DNA from: Deltaproteobacteria bacterium
GTDB lineage: Bacteria > Desulfobacterota > Deferrimicrobia > Deferrimicrobiales > Deferrimicrobiaceae
DNA length: 61,903 nt
Direction: 5' to 3'
Assembly (NCBI GenBank): GCA_016220005.1
Contig: JACRIV010000079.1
Coordinates: 1 to 61,903, forward strand
Under the pieces are notes generated by a model that saw only the letters and a list, made by a program, of their open reading frames with translations, ran no database searches and was not told the origin of the DNA. Below, in pieces: positions 23,523 to 32,795 of the stretch. How positions within the stretch are numbered: position 1 is the stretch's first letter; every line of letters starts with the position of its first letter. The position numbers were made by a program, and so were the translations under genes.

Positions 23523-24262
23523 GGCGCCCATCCTTCCGCCGGGAGCTCCAGCAGCTCGGGGCGGCGCGTCCGGATGAATCGGTATGCCCCCGCCGCAAGG
23601 AATCCCTCGAAGACCCCCAAGGGAACCTGCGTCGGGACGAACGCGGCAAGGATCATCCGAAACAGGGCCGCGATGGAGCCGCCCCCGGCCAGCGCCGCGG
23701 AGAGCGAAAACGAGGTAGCAGCGTAAGTGCCCCAATCCGAGAGCAGGCCCGCGAGGAAAGCGGCAACGGGCCACGGCGCTCTAACCTTCCGCGCAAGGAG
23801 AAACGCGCCGTATCCGAGATAGCCGCCTACCACCCCCATGGACACGATGTTCGCGCCGAGGGTCGACAGCCCCCCGTGGGCCAGGAACAACGCCTGCAGC
23901 AGGAGCGCCACGCTGGTCACGATGACGGCCTGCCCGGGGCCGATGAGGATCGCCGCCAGGCCCGTGCCGCACGGGTGGGAACAGGTCCCCGCCGTGGGAA
24001 CCGGAATCGGCATGCACGAGACGACGAACACGCCCGCCCCCACCAGTCCCACCAGCGTCTTGAAATGGGGAGCCCGCCCGGCGCGAATCCGCAGGTCGCG
24101 CATTCCGAGGACGAGGAACGGCGCGGCCACGAGGAACCAGAACCCGGCCCACCCCGGCGGGAGGATCCCCTCGGAGATGTGCATCCCGTAGGCACGTCCC
24201 GGAAGCAAGGCAAGGGCGACGATCCACAGAACGTACGCCGCTTTTTCCCATCGAACCGTCAT
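23519..24262 (-). CDS. cbiM: Cobalt ECF transporter substrate-binding membrane subunit CbiM
   Basis: A 247-residue membrane protein. An N-terminal hydrophobic segment (8-25) ends in GMHISEGILPPGW, the metal-binding N-terminus typical of CbiM after signal cleavage (Met-His chelation of the metal). Further hallmarks are VSCMPIPVPTAGTCSHPCGTG and LLLQALFLAHGGLSTLGAN. It is specific to Co(II) (NikM relatives take nickel), and the B12 operon context supports cobalt. The ATG at 24262 overlaps the cbiX stop as ATGA. Confidence 0.93.
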   Translation of the reverse strand: MTVRWEKAAYVLWIVALALLPGRAYGMHISEGILPPGWAGFWFLVAAPFLVLGMRDLRIRAGRAPHFKTLVGLVGAGVFVVSCMPIPVPTAGTCSHPCGTGLAAILIGPGQAVIVTSVALLLQALFLAHGGLSTLGANIVSMGVVGGYLGYGAFLLARKVRAPWPVAAFLAGLLSDWGTYAATSFSLSAALAGGGSIAALFRMILAAFVPTQVPLGVFEGFLAAGAYRFIRTRRPELLELPAEGWAP

Positions 24263-24750
24263 TTCCGCCCTCCCCTGTCCTGATGGCCGGGGTCTTCCGG
24301 CCCCGAAGCGGACCGCTCCCGACCCCGCGGCATCATTTCGCGCACGTCGCGAAGGCTCAAGGACTCCGTCGCACGTTTCTCCACAAGGTCGACGAGGGAT
24401 TCGTCGTAGCCCAGGTTCTTGCCGAGAATCATCGTCACGTCCGGGTATCCTCGGACCTTTTCCCGCAACATCCCGGGGATGTCCTCCAGGAGGTGTTGCC
24501 CCTCATGGAGGAAATAGGGGATGACCACGACCTTTCCCGCCCTCACCGTGGCGCACTTCTCCAGAGCCTCGGACAGGGAGGGCTTCTGAAGCGACATGTG
24601 GCAAACCTCCACGAGGATGTACTTCCCCCTTTCCCTGAGCCTGGCGGCCACCTGTTCCATGGCTTTCCCGGCCCCCGGCAAGCGGCTCCCGTGGCCAAGG
24701 AGGATGACGGCTTCTCCGCTGAATTTGTTGCCCGTCGTGTCCCGGTCCAT
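24259..24750 (-). CDS. cbiX: Sirohydrochlorin cobaltochelatase, short CbiX type
   Basis: A 163-residue single-domain chelatase of the CbiX-short (CbiXS) class, which works as a homodimer to insert cobalt into sirohydrochlorin. Metal-site histidines are in LLGHGSRLPGAG (near residue 20) and in YFLHEGQHLLEDIP (near residues 81-85). A charged C-terminal tail of about 30 residues follows the fold. It commits the tetrapyrrole to the cobalt-early route and sits next to the cobalt transporter genes, with only 6 bases after the radical SAM gene. Confidence 0.9.
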   Translation of the reverse strand: MDRDTTGNKFSGEAVILLGHGSRLPGAGKAMEQVAARLRERGKYILVEVCHMSLQKPSLSEALEKCATVRAGKVVVIPYFLHEGQHLLEDIPGMLREKVRGYPDVTMILGKNLGYDESLVDLVEKRATESLSLRDVREMMPRGRERSASGPEDPGHQDRGGRK

Positions 24751-24756
24751 TCCGGG

Positions 24757-26187
24757 TCACCGCCCCTGGCTTCTTTCCGGCGTGCCGATCTCGATAGCGG
24801 TCGACATCCCGGTGTCCCAGCCGTCCCACAGGTACGCGCCTTCCTTGCCGTCGGCGATAAGCCGCAGTGCATATCGGACCTGCTCCTCGTACAGTTCGCA
24901 GAAAGCGCCGGGGCGGCGCATGCCTCCGTTCATCTCGTGCGCTTCGGCAGGACAGGGAGATCCGCAGAAATGTCGCACCGCACACCGGGAACAAGGTTCG
25001 ATGTCTTCCACCTTTCGTTGCGTCACTTTCCTGAAAGCCTGACTTTCGAGCGCCCTCGGAATCTCGTCCCTGAAGAGATTTCCGCCCTTGAACTCGCGGA
25101 ACCCGATGAACTCGCTGCAAGGGAAAAGATCCCCACGGGCGGATACCGCGAAGAAATACCGCCCGCCCCCGCAGGGCGAGATATCGCACATGAGCCGTCT
25201 TGCCGCGGGCGCAACGATGCTCACGAGCACATTGGCGAAGTTCGCGACCACCAGCTTTCGGCCACTCTCCCCGTACAATTCATACGAGCGATCGAGCGCC
25301 GCGAGATAGGGCACGGCAAGCTCCTTGTCCCGGGGCTTGAGGAAGCGGGCGCCCTGGCGGGTGCAACGAAGGGGGTTGAGCATGCACGCAGGAACTTCCT
25401 GTTCATGCAGGAACTCCACCATCCGGGGAAGCGAGCGCATGTTCCTGCTCGTCACGGTGCAGAGGACGTTGTAGTCCGGGTATCCCTTCAGTTTCTCCAG
25501 GGCGCCGGCCACGATCCTGAACGTTCCCTCCCCACCCCACGTTTTTCTCGTGCGATCCGCGACCTTGTCCAGGTGCCCGTCCAGCGACAGGCCGATGCCG
25601 ACCTTGCGCGAGGCCAGGAACCCGATCGCCTCGTCGTCCAACAGCGTGCCGTTGGTCTGCACGCCGAAGCGGAAATCGTCCCGGTATTCCTCGATCCCGG
25701 CGAAGACGGCGTCGCGGCAGAGCATCGGTTCCGAGCCGTGGAAGACGATCTGCGGCCGCGTTCCTCGGGGGAAATGCTTTTCGAAGTATGCTTTCAGTAT
25801 CCCGAGGGCCTCGATCAGCCTGGCCCGGGACATGCGCTTGCCCTCCCGGCGCATCTTTTCCGGGATGTAACAATAGGGGCAGTTGAGGTTGCAGCGTTCC
25901 GTGGGGTTGAAATAGACCGCCATCGGGTTCACTTCGAACCGGAGCTTCTCCATTTCCGACAGGAATGCGGCCCTTTTCCTGCGATATTGCGAAAAGAGGG
26001 AGCCGTCGGTGAGCGCTTCCCCGAGCTTCCTCTTCTTCACGAGAGACCAGAAAGCCGTATCGGGGTCCAGCAGGGCGATATAGTCCGGGTGCCCGATGTC
26101 GATCGGCTGTATCGTGGGCCCCTTACCCGTGTTGAAATAAATCCCTCGCGATGGTGTCTCGTTGCTCCCTTTTTTCAGGTCCGCCAC
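24757..26187 (-). CDS. Radical SAM/SPASM peptide-modifying enzyme in the B12 operon (CbpB-like)
   Basis: A 476-residue radical SAM protein. The SAM cluster motif is CNLNCPYC (C99, C103, C106), with FHGSEPM, QTNGTLLDD and SLDGHLD as the next radical SAM strands. The C-terminal SPASM region has eight cysteines (334, 339, 357, 399, 402, 408, 412, 430) in the usual CxxxxC...CxxC...C spacing for two auxiliary [4Fe-4S] clusters, as in enzymes that modify ribosomal peptides. The N-terminal 95 residues precede the barrel and may bind a leader peptide. Directly upstream is a 35-codon gene. I recall a family of B12-operon peptide-modifying enzymes named CbpB that fits; the name is from memory, not a search. 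The start is GTG with AAGGAGAC upstream. Confidence 0.85.
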   Translation of the reverse strand: MADLKKGSNETPSRGIYFNTGKGPTIQPIDIGHPDYIALLDPDTAFWSLVKKRKLGEALTDGSLFSQYRRKRAAFLSEMEKLRFEVNPMAVYFNPTERCNLNCPYCYIPEKMRREGKRMSRARLIEALGILKAYFEKHFPRGTRPQIVFHGSEPMLCRDAVFAGIEEYRDDFRFGVQTNGTLLDDEAIGFLASRKVGIGLSLDGHLDKVADRTRKTWGGEGTFRIVAGALEKLKGYPDYNVLCTVTSRNMRSLPRMVEFLHEQEVPACMLNPLRCTRQGARFLKPRDKELAVPYLAALDRSYELYGESGRKLVVANFANVLVSIVAPAARRLMCDISPCGGGRYFFAVSARGDLFPCSEFIGFREFKGGNLFRDEIPRALESQAFRKVTQRKVEDIEPCSRCAVRHFCGSPCPAEAHEMNGGMRRPGAFCELYEEQVRYALRLIADGKEGAYLWDGWDTGMSTAIEIGTPERSQGR

Positions 26188-26268
26188 GATCGTCTCCTTG
26201 TTTCCTGTGGTCTCCCGCAGGTCGTGCGGGACCCCCGGCGACAGGACCGGGCGTCCCGCTCCGAACTC

Positions 26269-26376
26269 CTACCTGCTCTTCCCTTTCATGAAAAGGAAAT
26301 GGGACAGGCCGGTGCCAATGACCTTGCAGGTCTTGCGGTAAGCGATCACTGCCCTTGTCGTCTTGCTTTTCTTCAC
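26269..26376 (-). CDS. 35-residue precursor peptide, likely substrate of the adjacent radical SAM enzyme (CbpA-like)
   Basis: A 36-codon gene (GTG start, TAG stop) in the gap between cbiC and the radical SAM gene. The peptide is basic (eleven Lys/Arg), begins KKSKTTRAV, has one cysteine (residue 17, context RKTCKV), then GTGLSHFLFMKG (21-32), and ends KSR. It has the strongest ribosome site in the window, 4 bases from the start, which argues for high expression. Short basic peptides with Cys or Gly-X-Gly cores next to SPASM enzymes are usually RiPP-like precursors; a thioether (sactionine-type) link from Cys17 is one possibility. No exporter or peptidase is adjacent, so the product may act inside the cell, perhaps in cobalt handling or B12 assembly. 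Function unknown. Confidence 0.75.
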   Translation of the reverse strand: MKKSKTTRAVIAYRKTCKVIGTGLSHFLFMKGKSR

Positions 26377-26380
26377 GGGT

Positions 26381-26390
26381 ATCACCTCCT
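26381..26390 (-). promoter_or_regulatory. Perfect Shine-Dalgarno site of the small peptide gene
   Basis: AGGAGGTGAT on the minus strand is a full 10-base complement to the 16S rRNA 3' end, placed 4 bases before the GTG at 26376. No other gene in the operon has as complete a site. Confidence 0.8.
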
Positions 26391-26412
26391 TTCGGAGCAG
26401 GATGGTTCTCCC

Positions 26413-27096
26413 CTATTCCGATCTCCGAGCAGCCGCGGAACAGAGGGCATGAAGCGCGCTCACGGCCATGGGACTGCCGCCTCGCCGTCCGGAAACGGCG
26501 ACGAAAGACATTCCCAGGGACATCAGCTCCTGCTTGCTTTCCTCCACATGCACGAAGCCCACCGGCATGGCGATCACGAAGGCCGGCCGGATCCCTTCTT
26601 CGATGACAAGGCGGTTGAGCTCCAGCAGGGCGACCGGGGCGTTGCCGATCAACGCTATTCCTCCGTCGAGGGTCGCCCTGGCCTTGCGGACGGCGAAAAG
26701 GGAGCGCGGCAGGCCGCTTTCGACGGACTGCCGCGCCACGTCCTCGTCCGCCACATGACACACGATGCTGTCGCGGCCGTACGTCGGGCATGCCTCCCGC
26801 AGGCGATTCAGGGAAAGTCCGGCCCGAATCATGTTGGAGTCCGCATAAAGCGGGCGTCCGGCGCGAAGCGCCGCAGCCCCTGCTTCCACCGCATCCGGAG
26901 AAAATCTGACGTATTCCAACAGCCCGAAATCCGCGGTGGCATGAATCATTCGGCGGACCACCTGCCACTGGGCGGGTGCAAATCGGTGTGAGGGGACTTC
27001 CCTTTCGATTCTCTCGAGCGAGAGGGCCTCGATGGCCTCTCCGGTCAGCGGAGAAGCATAGAGCGACAGGATGAGGGGCGGGGCGTCACTCGCCAT
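26413..27096 (-). CDS. cbiC: Cobalt-precorrin-8 methylmutase
   Basis: A 227-residue CbiC/CobH, which moves the methyl group from C11 to C12 to give cobyrinic acid. Family motifs are RRMIHATADFGLLEYVRFS (with the catalytic-region His), PLYADSNMIRAGL, ARATLDGGIALIGNAPVALLEL, AMPVGFVHVEESKQEL, and the terminal SGRRGGSPMAVSALHAL. The ATG at 27096 overlaps the cbiA end by 11 bases. Upstream in-frame starts lie inside cbiA and would add unrelated residues. Confidence 0.93.
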   Translation of the reverse strand: MASDAPPLILSLYASPLTGEAIEALSLERIEREVPSHRFAPAQWQVVRRMIHATADFGLLEYVRFSPDAVEAGAAALRAGRPLYADSNMIRAGLSLNRLREACPTYGRDSIVCHVADEDVARQSVESGLPRSLFAVRKARATLDGGIALIGNAPVALLELNRLVIEEGIRPAFVIAMPVGFVHVEESKQELMSLGMSFVAVSGRRGGSPMAVSALHALCSAAARRSE

Positions 27097-28480
27097 GGTT
27101 TTGCTCGCAAAGCGAAAGAAAGCTCTCCACGGAACGCGGATGGGATCCGAAATGAACGTGAACATAGCTCGCCAGCGTCCGGCTTCGCCCATATCCCTCC
27201 GGAATCACGGCCTCCGACCGCCGGTGCCTGATACGATAGACAGCCCTCCACGCGGGATCCGCGAACGGATCGCCGGTCAAGTCGGAGTAATGGAACTCAT
27301 GCCCGCGAAGGATCGTACCGGGGGGACCCAGGAGCGTATTCTCCGACAGGTTGATCTCGGCATACCCCAGCCTCTTCGGACGGTTGAGCATACGGGTCCA
27401 CGACGGCAGCAGCCCGACGAAGCCGTGACGCGCACCGTCCCGGGTCTCGATCCCTTCCGCCAGGTACATCAATCCGCCGCACTCGGCGTATACCGGACGG
27501 CCACTCTCCGCGAAACGCTTCACCGCCTCTATCATGTGCCGGTTCCTCGAGAGCGTCTCCGCATGTTCTTCCGGGTATCCTCCGCCGATATACAGCCCGT
27601 CGAGTTTTTCCGGCAGGCGCTCGTCCCTTATCGGGGAGAACCGGACCAGTTCGCCCCCGCCCGCTTCAAGCGCCTCCAGGTTGTCGGGATAATAGAAATG
27701 AAACGCCTCGTCCCAGGCCACCCCGATCCGCACCCGCCTCTTGCGTCCCGGGGGATTGCCGGATGCGCAAACGCGTCGGACCTTGGCCACGCCGTGCGCC
27801 AGCTTCATCACCGCCTCCAACGAAACATGCCTCTCCAGAACGTCTGAGAACGCTCCAAGGAGTTCCGGCGTCAACGTCCCGGGATCCGCAGGGGCCAGGC
27901 CCAGGTGCCGGCTTCGCAAGGCGGGAAAAGCACCCCGGGAGATCCTGCCGAGAAGCGGCGGCAAGGACGATCCCCGGAGGGATTCGGCCAGCCAGGCAGC
28001 GTGCCGGTCCGATCCGCACCGGTTTGCGACAACGCCGGCCACTCTTACGCCGCGCTCGAATCCGGTAAACCCCTTCACCGTCGCGGCCACGCTGCGGGAC
28101 ATGCCGCCGGCGTCGACCACCAGCAGCACCGGAGCGGAAAGCCACCGAGCGATCTCGGCGGTGCTCCCTTCGGAGGAAACGGGGTCAGCCCCATCGAAAA
28201 GACCCATCACCCCTTCGACGATCGCCACGTCCGCCCCGGCAACGGCGCGGGCGAAAAGCGCGTGCACGTACGCTTCCCCGGTCATCCAGCCATCGAGGTT
28301 GTAGCAGGGCCTCCCTGAGGCCAAGGCCAGGTAGGAAGGGTCCAGGAAGTCGGGCCCCACCTTGAAGGTCTGCACCCGGAGCCCACGCCGTTTCAGGGAG
28401 GCAGCAAGGGCGAGGGAAAGGGAGGTCTTCCCGACCCCGCTGCCGGTACCCGCAATGACGACGGTGGGACACGACGCCAT
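27086..28480 (-). CDS. cbiA: Cobyrinate a,c-diamide synthase
   Basis: A 464-residue amidotransferase that amidates the a and c side chains of cobyrinic acid using ATP and glutamine. The N-terminal DTB-synthetase-like domain has GTGSGVGKTS (about 11-20), FKVGPDFLDPSY and VEGVMGLFDG. The C-terminal class I glutaminase-like domain has YIGGGYPEEHAE and the nucleophile Cys334 in AECGGLMYL. The ATG at 28480 has AAGGGGTGGA upstream; a GTG nine codons earlier overlaps the cbiB end. Confidence 0.93.
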   Translation of the reverse strand: MASCPTVVIAGTGSGVGKTSLSLALAASLKRRGLRVQTFKVGPDFLDPSYLALASGRPCYNLDGWMTGEAYVHALFARAVAGADVAIVEGVMGLFDGADPVSSEGSTAEIARWLSAPVLLVVDAGGMSRSVAATVKGFTGFERGVRVAGVVANRCGSDRHAAWLAESLRGSSLPPLLGRISRGAFPALRSRHLGLAPADPGTLTPELLGAFSDVLERHVSLEAVMKLAHGVAKVRRVCASGNPPGRKRRVRIGVAWDEAFHFYYPDNLEALEAGGGELVRFSPIRDERLPEKLDGLYIGGGYPEEHAETLSRNRHMIEAVKRFAESGRPVYAECGGLMYLAEGIETRDGARHGFVGLLPSWTRMLNRPKRLGYAEINLSENTLLGPPGTILRGHEFHYSDLTGDPFADPAWRAVYRIRHRRSEAVIPEGYGRSRTLASYVHVHFGSHPRSVESFLSLCEQNHGE

Positions 28481-28496
28481 CACAATTCCACCCCTT

Positions 28497-29471
28497 TCAT
28501 GCCACACCTCCTCCTTGCCCCCACCAGGCGCCGATCAGGAACCTCGCACCGAGGAAAAAGGCCACCGCAAGGCCCGAGACGGCCAGCGCCAGCGCATTCG
28601 CCTGCCTGATGTGATGGGGATCCGGAGGTACGGCGGAATCCCCCAGCAGCGGCTTCATCGAGGGTCGCCCGTCGTAGTAATTCAGGCCGCCCAGCTGCAC
28701 GCCGAGGGCCCCCGCCACGGCCGCCTCCGTATGCCCCGAGTTGGGGCTGGGATGCTTGTGCCGATCGCGAAGGAAGATGCGCAGGGAATCGGAAGCCTTA
28801 AAGCCCAGGAAAAATGCGGCGACGGGCACCAGGAGTCCCGTCACCCTGGCGGGAAGGAAGTTGGCCGCGTCGTCCGCGCGGGCGGAGATCCGGCCAAAGG
28901 CGATATAGCGCTCGTTCCGGTAGCCGAAGAGGGAGTCGAGCGTATTCACCGCGCGGTAGGTCACGGCTCCCAGAGGCCCGAACAGGACGGCGTAAAAGAG
29001 GGGGGCCGTGATCCCGTCGACGATATTCTCCGCCACGCTTTCCACCGCGGCGCGAACGACCCCCGGCTCCTCGAGCCGATCCGTGTCGCGTCCGACGATC
29101 CTGGCCACCTTCTTCCGCGCTTCTGCAAGGTCCCCCTTCTCCAACGCCCGGTACACATGGGCGCCGTGCCCGACCAGGTCTCTCGCAGCGAGGCAGAAAT
29201 AGAGGAGCAGGATGGAGATCCCGTCCGCGGCCGATGGGTTCAGCCAGCGGGTACAACGGATGAGGGCGAAGGCGGCAAGGAACGTCGAAAGCAGCACGGC
29301 GGAGAACACGGCGATCCCCGCCGCCTCGGGATCCTTCAGCGATCGCCGGAAGGGCATTTCCAGGGACGCAGCGAAGCGCCCGATCCCTCGGACAGGGTGT
29401 GGAAGCCACCGGGGGTCCCCCAGCGCCATGTCCAGGGCGATGGCGGAAAGGATCTGATATTCCAGCCTCAC
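28497..29471 (-). CDS. cbiB: Adenosylcobinamide-phosphate synthase
   Basis: A 324-residue membrane protein with several hydrophobic helices, the CbiB/CobD(Pseudomonas) enzyme that attaches (R)-1-amino-2-propanol phosphate to adenosylcobyric acid. Family motifs are [18 protein letters not shown], the [21 protein letters not shown] block, [32 protein letters not shown] and [23 protein letters not shown], all well conserved. The start is GTG at 29471, overlapping the stop of the cobD-cobQ fusion as GTGA. It acts right after CobQ and uses the product of the CobD half of that fusion. Confidence 0.93.
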   Translation of the reverse strand: MRLEYQILSAIALDMALGDPRWLPHPVRGIGRFAASLEMPFRRSLKDPEAAGIAVFSAVLLSTFLAAFALIRCTRWLNPSAADGISILLLYFCLAARDLVGHGAHVYRALEKGDLAEARKKVARIVGRDTDRLEEPGVVRAAVESVAENIVDGITAPLFYAVLFGPLGAVTYRAVNTLDSLFGYRNERYIAFGRISARADDAANFLPARVTGLLVPVAAFFLGFKASDSLRIFLRDRHKHPSPNSGHTEAAVAGALGVQLGGLNYYDGRPSMKPLLGDSAVPPDPHHIRQANALALAVSGLAVAFFLGARFLIGAWWGQGGGVA

Positions 29472-32044
29472 GAAAGCCCCATCGCCCGGTAGATCTCCTT
29501 GATCCGCACGTTTTGCCGGACGGTTGCGGCCAGGCGCTCCAGGGCGGGCTCCAGGTCGTACTTCCCGAGTATTTTTCCAAGGGGGGAAAGGTCGCGCCTT
29601 TGTCTCAGTCGGTCGATGAACCATCGACGGAACGCATCCGCATCGAAGATCCCGTGCATATAGGTGCCCCATATGCGCCCGTCGGATGAGGACGCGCCTT
29701 CGTTCTCTCCGTCCTCCCGGCGCAGGACCGGAGCCATCCCTTCGGACCGGGTCCTGCCGTGGTGGATCTCGTAGCCATGCACGATGACACCCGACGCAAT
29801 GTGCAGCCCCTTCGTGCGGGCGAGGATCTTCCCGCTTTGCATCGCCGTGCACACCGGGAGGAGCGAGAGACCCTTCACGGGCCCGCCCGCGGACTCGACG
29901 CGGTCCGGGTCGGCGATCGTTTCCCCCATCATCTGGAAGCCGCCGCAGATCCCCACCACTTCCGTTCCGCCCCCCGCCGCCAGGGAGGCGATCTTCCGGT
30001 CCAGTCCCTGCCTCCGCAGGTACTCGAGGTCGCCGGACACGTTCCTGCTCCCCGGGAGGATCACGGCATCCGGCCGCCCGAGGTCTTCCGGAGAACGCAC
30101 GATGCGCACGCGGACATCCGGTTCGACACGGAAGGGGTCGACGTCCGTGAAATTCGAAATGTGGGGCAGGTCGACCACGGCGATTTCCACCTCCCCCGCG
30201 GAAAGAGGGAAAACTTCGCTTACGGCAGCCTTGAAGGCCACGGAGTCTTCCTCCGGCAGTCCCAGACCGTGCAGATAGGGGACCACTCCCAGCACGGGAC
30301 GTCCCGTGTAACGCATGAGGTGATCCAGGGCATCCTCCAACAGCCCCGCCTTCCCGCGGAACCGGTTGACGATGTATCCGGCCACCAGGGACCGTTCCCA
30401 TTCGGACAGCGTCTCCATCGTTCCGACGAAGGAGGCGAACACGCCACCCCGGTCGATGTCGCCGACGAGCAGGACTTTTGCCTCCGCATGGCGGGCCATC
30501 TTCATGTTGACGATGTCGTGCCGTTTCAGGTTGATTTCCGCCGGACTCCCCGCCCCCTCCAACACGATGACATCGAACTCGCGCGCAAGAGAGTCGTACG
30601 CCTCCCTTGCCGTCTCGAAGGCCTTAGGCTTGTACCGGGTGTACCCCTCGACGTCCATGTTCCCGACCGGCTTTCCGCCGACGATCACCTGCGCGCCGGT
30701 GTCGCTGTTGGGCTTGAGCAGGACGGGGTTCATGCCCACGTCCGGCTCGATCCGGCACGCCTGCGCCTGGAGAACCTGGGCCCGTCCCATCTCGCCGCCC
30801 TTCGTTGTCACGAATGAATTGAGCGACATGTTCTGCGCCTTGAAAGGCGCCACCCGGTAGCCGTCCTGGAGCAGGATGCGGCACAGCGCGGCGGCGAGGA
30901 CGCTCTTGCCGGCGCCGGAAGAGGTTCCCTGGACCATGACGGCAGGCGTCCGGCGGCGGCGTTGGAGAACTTTTCCGGGCGCGCCGAGGGCGTTCCGGAG
31001 CCTCTCGCACAAGCGGCCGTTTTCCTCTTCCGTGCGTACGGCGACGCGCAAGAAACGGGCATCCAGCCCGGCGAAGTCGTCGCACGTCCGGATGGCGATC
31101 CCGTCCTGCAGCATCCGCCGCGCCAGCGCGGGCGCATCGATGGTCTTTCGGTCGATCCGCGCAAGCAGGAAGTTCGCTTTTCCCGGATAAACGAAAAGCC
31201 CGGGGATCGACCGGAGATCGCCCGCGAGCCGTTCCCGCTGCAGCCCAACGTACTCCCGCGAGCGCGCCACGTATTCCTCGTCCCGCAACGCCGCGACGCC
31301 GACGGCCTGGGCGACCGTGTTGACCGACCAGGGGGGCTGCAACGCCCGGATCCGGGCGATGAGATCGGAGTCGCCGACGGCGCAGCCGAGCCGCAAGCCC
31401 GGGATGGCGAACGTCTTGGTCAACGAGAGCAGGACGACGACGTTGGAGGGGCGATTCTTCGTCAGCCGATCCATCCCTTCGACGAAATCGGCGAACGCCT
31501 CGTCCACGACGAATGTCGTGGACGGATGGGACGCGGCGAGGGAACGGATCGCCTCCGCGTCGCAGAGCAGCCCGGTCGGATTGTTCGGGCAGCCGATGAA
31601 GACCGGCTCTCCCCCTTCGAGCCTTGCGCCGAGCGCCCGGACGTCCAGGGCGAACCCGTCTTCCTCTCTCATCGGAATCGACGCGACGGCAAGCCCCGCC
31701 GAACGCGCGGCGACCGCGTAATCGACATACGCCGGCTCCGGGATGACGGCGCGGGAAGCGCCGCATGCCCGCGCCAGGAGAAACAGGATCTCGGACGTTC
31801 CGTTTCCGGCGACAACCTCGTCCTTCGATGCGCCGTAGCGGGATGCCGCCGCCTCGACAAGGGCCGAACAGTCCGGGTCCGGGTAATGGGCGACGGACCC
31901 GATGGTCGCGCTTACCAGCGGGCGCAGCCATTCCGGAGGCCCCAGCGGGTTGATGTTTGCGGAGAAATCCAGTATCTCCCCCGGCGGCCGTCCGGTCACG
32001 GCCGCCAGCCTCCGAAGATTTCCCCCGTGTCCGTCTTTCCTCAC
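29468..32044 (-). CDS. CobD-CobQ fusion: threonine-phosphate decarboxylase plus cobyric acid synthase
   Basis: An 858-residue two-enzyme protein. Residues 1-355 are a PLP-dependent L-threonine-O-3-phosphate decarboxylase (CobD) with [32 protein letters not shown] and Schiff-base Lys210 in [14 protein letters not shown]. Residues 365-858 are CobQ/CbiP with GTSSGAGKS (373-381), [13 protein letters not shown], and a glutaminase-like triad domain whose Cys700 lies in [11 protein letters not shown]. CobQ amidates positions b, d, e and g; CobD supplies aminopropanol phosphate for the next step. The two substrates meet at CbiB, whose gene follows directly, so the fusion joins the two branches feeding CbiB. 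The linker (355-365) is short and Arg-rich. The start is GTG. Confidence 0.92.
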   Translation of the reverse strand: MRKDGHGGNLRRLAAVTGRPPGEILDFSANINPLGPPEWLRPLVSATIGSVAHYPDPDCSALVEAAASRYGASKDEVVAGNGTSEILFLLARACGASRAVIPEPAYVDYAVAARSAGLAVASIPMREEDGFALDVRALGARLEGGEPVFIGCPNNPTGLLCDAEAIRSLAASHPSTTFVVDEAFADFVEGMDRLTKNRPSNVVVLLSLTKTFAIPGLRLGCAVGDSDLIARIRALQPPWSVNTVAQAVGVAALRDEEYVARSREYVGLQRERLAGDLRSIPGLFVYPGKANFLLARIDRKTIDAPALARRMLQDGIAIRTCDDFAGLDARFLRVAVRTEEENGRLCERLRNALGAPGKVLQRRRRTPAVMVQGTSSGAGKSVLAAALCRILLQDGYRVAPFKAQNMSLNSFVTTKGGEMGRAQVLQAQACRIEPDVGMNPVLLKPNSDTGAQVIVGGKPVGNMDVEGYTRYKPKAFETAREAYDSLAREFDVIVLEGAGSPAEINLKRHDIVNMKMARHAEAKVLLVGDIDRGGVFASFVGTMETLSEWERSLVAGYIVNRFRGKAGLLEDALDHLMRYTGRPVLGVVPYLHGLGLPEEDSVAFKAAVSEVFPLSAGEVEIAVVDLPHISNFTDVDPFRVEPDVRVRIVRSPEDLGRPDAVILPGSRNVSGDLEYLRRQGLDRKIASLAAGGGTEVVGICGGFQMMGETIADPDRVESAGGPVKGLSLLPVCTAMQSGKILARTKGLHIASGVIVHGYEIHHGRTRSEGMAPVLRREDGENEGASSSDGRIWGTYMHGIFDADAFRRWFIDRLRQRRDLSPLGKILGKYDLEPALERLAATVRQNVRIKEIYRAMGLS

Positions 32045-32054
32045 GGCATCGGCC

Positions 32055-32795
32055 TCATGCCGAACGCACCGCGGCAGCCAGCGCCGGAATCATCTCGACG
32101 AGCTCGCAGGCGGCTCCCAACGTGTCCCCCGTAAAACCGCCGATTCTTCTGTAGCTGTACCCCGCGAAAAGGAGGGCCGAGATGACCGAGGTCCCGGCGA
32201 TTACCAGCCCCATCCATCCCAACGCCCACCAGGCCGCGAAGGCAAAGACCGCGAAGGCCCATGCCGCCTGCCGGGCCGGCCGACCCTTAAGGAACCAATG
32301 GCACAGTCCCCCGTTGGTACGGGCATAGGGAAGAAGCGCCATCGTGACCGCGAGGGCGCAACGCCCGGCCACGGGCATCAGCAGCACGGTCCCCCACCGC
32401 AGGGGACGGGGGACGGAGGCCAGAACGGCGATCTTCAACGCGATGACGCACGCCACCGCGGCGGCTCCCATGGGCCCTGTCCTGCTGTCCCTCATGATTT
32501 CGAGGATTCGGTCCCGCGTGCGGAAGCTGAAAAAACCGTCCGCCGTATCCGCCAGACCGTCTATATGCAGTCCCCCCGAAGCCGCCAGCAGGACGATCAC
32601 GACGAGAACCGCTGCCGGAAAGGGGGGCAGGATTCGGCGGAGCAGATAATCCGAAACCGCCGCGAGCCCCCCGATGCACAATCCCACCGCCGTGAAGAAA
32701 GGGATGCTGCGGCCGAGCTCATCCTCCCCTCCGCACCATCGCGCGGGTATGGGCAGGATGGTCAAAAACCGGAGCGCCGCAAAGAAGGGGATCAC
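32055..32795 (-). CDS. cobS: Adenosylcobinamide-GDP ribazoletransferase (cobalamin synthase)
   Basis: A 246-residue integral membrane protein, CobS, which joins adenosylcobinamide-GDP to alpha-ribazole (phosphate). Motifs include [15 protein letters not shown] at the N-terminus, then [17 protein letters not shown] (acidic metal-binding residues), [18 protein letters not shown], and the C-terminal [16 protein letters not shown]. About six hydrophobic helices are visible. The start is GTG at 32795, overlapping the cobT stop as GTGA, with GGGGCGGA upstream. Confidence 0.93.
   Translation of the reverse strand: MIPFFAALRFLTILPIPARWCGGEDELGRSIPFFTAVGLCIGGLAAVSDYLLRRILPPFPAAVLVVIVLLAASGGLHIDGLADTADGFFSFRTRDRILEIMRDSRTGPMGAAAVACVIALKIAVLASVPRPLRWGTVLLMPVAGRCALAVTMALLPYARTNGGLCHWFLKGRPARQAAWAFAVFAFAAWWALGWMGLVIAGTSVISALLFAGYSYRRIGGFTGDTLGAACELVEMIPALAAAVRSA

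Noticed and set aside
24283-26991. A 902-codon plus-strand open frame across cbiX, the radical SAM gene and cbiC
   Set aside because: All three minus-strand genes beneath it have clear motifs; the plus frame has none and would read through gene boundaries.
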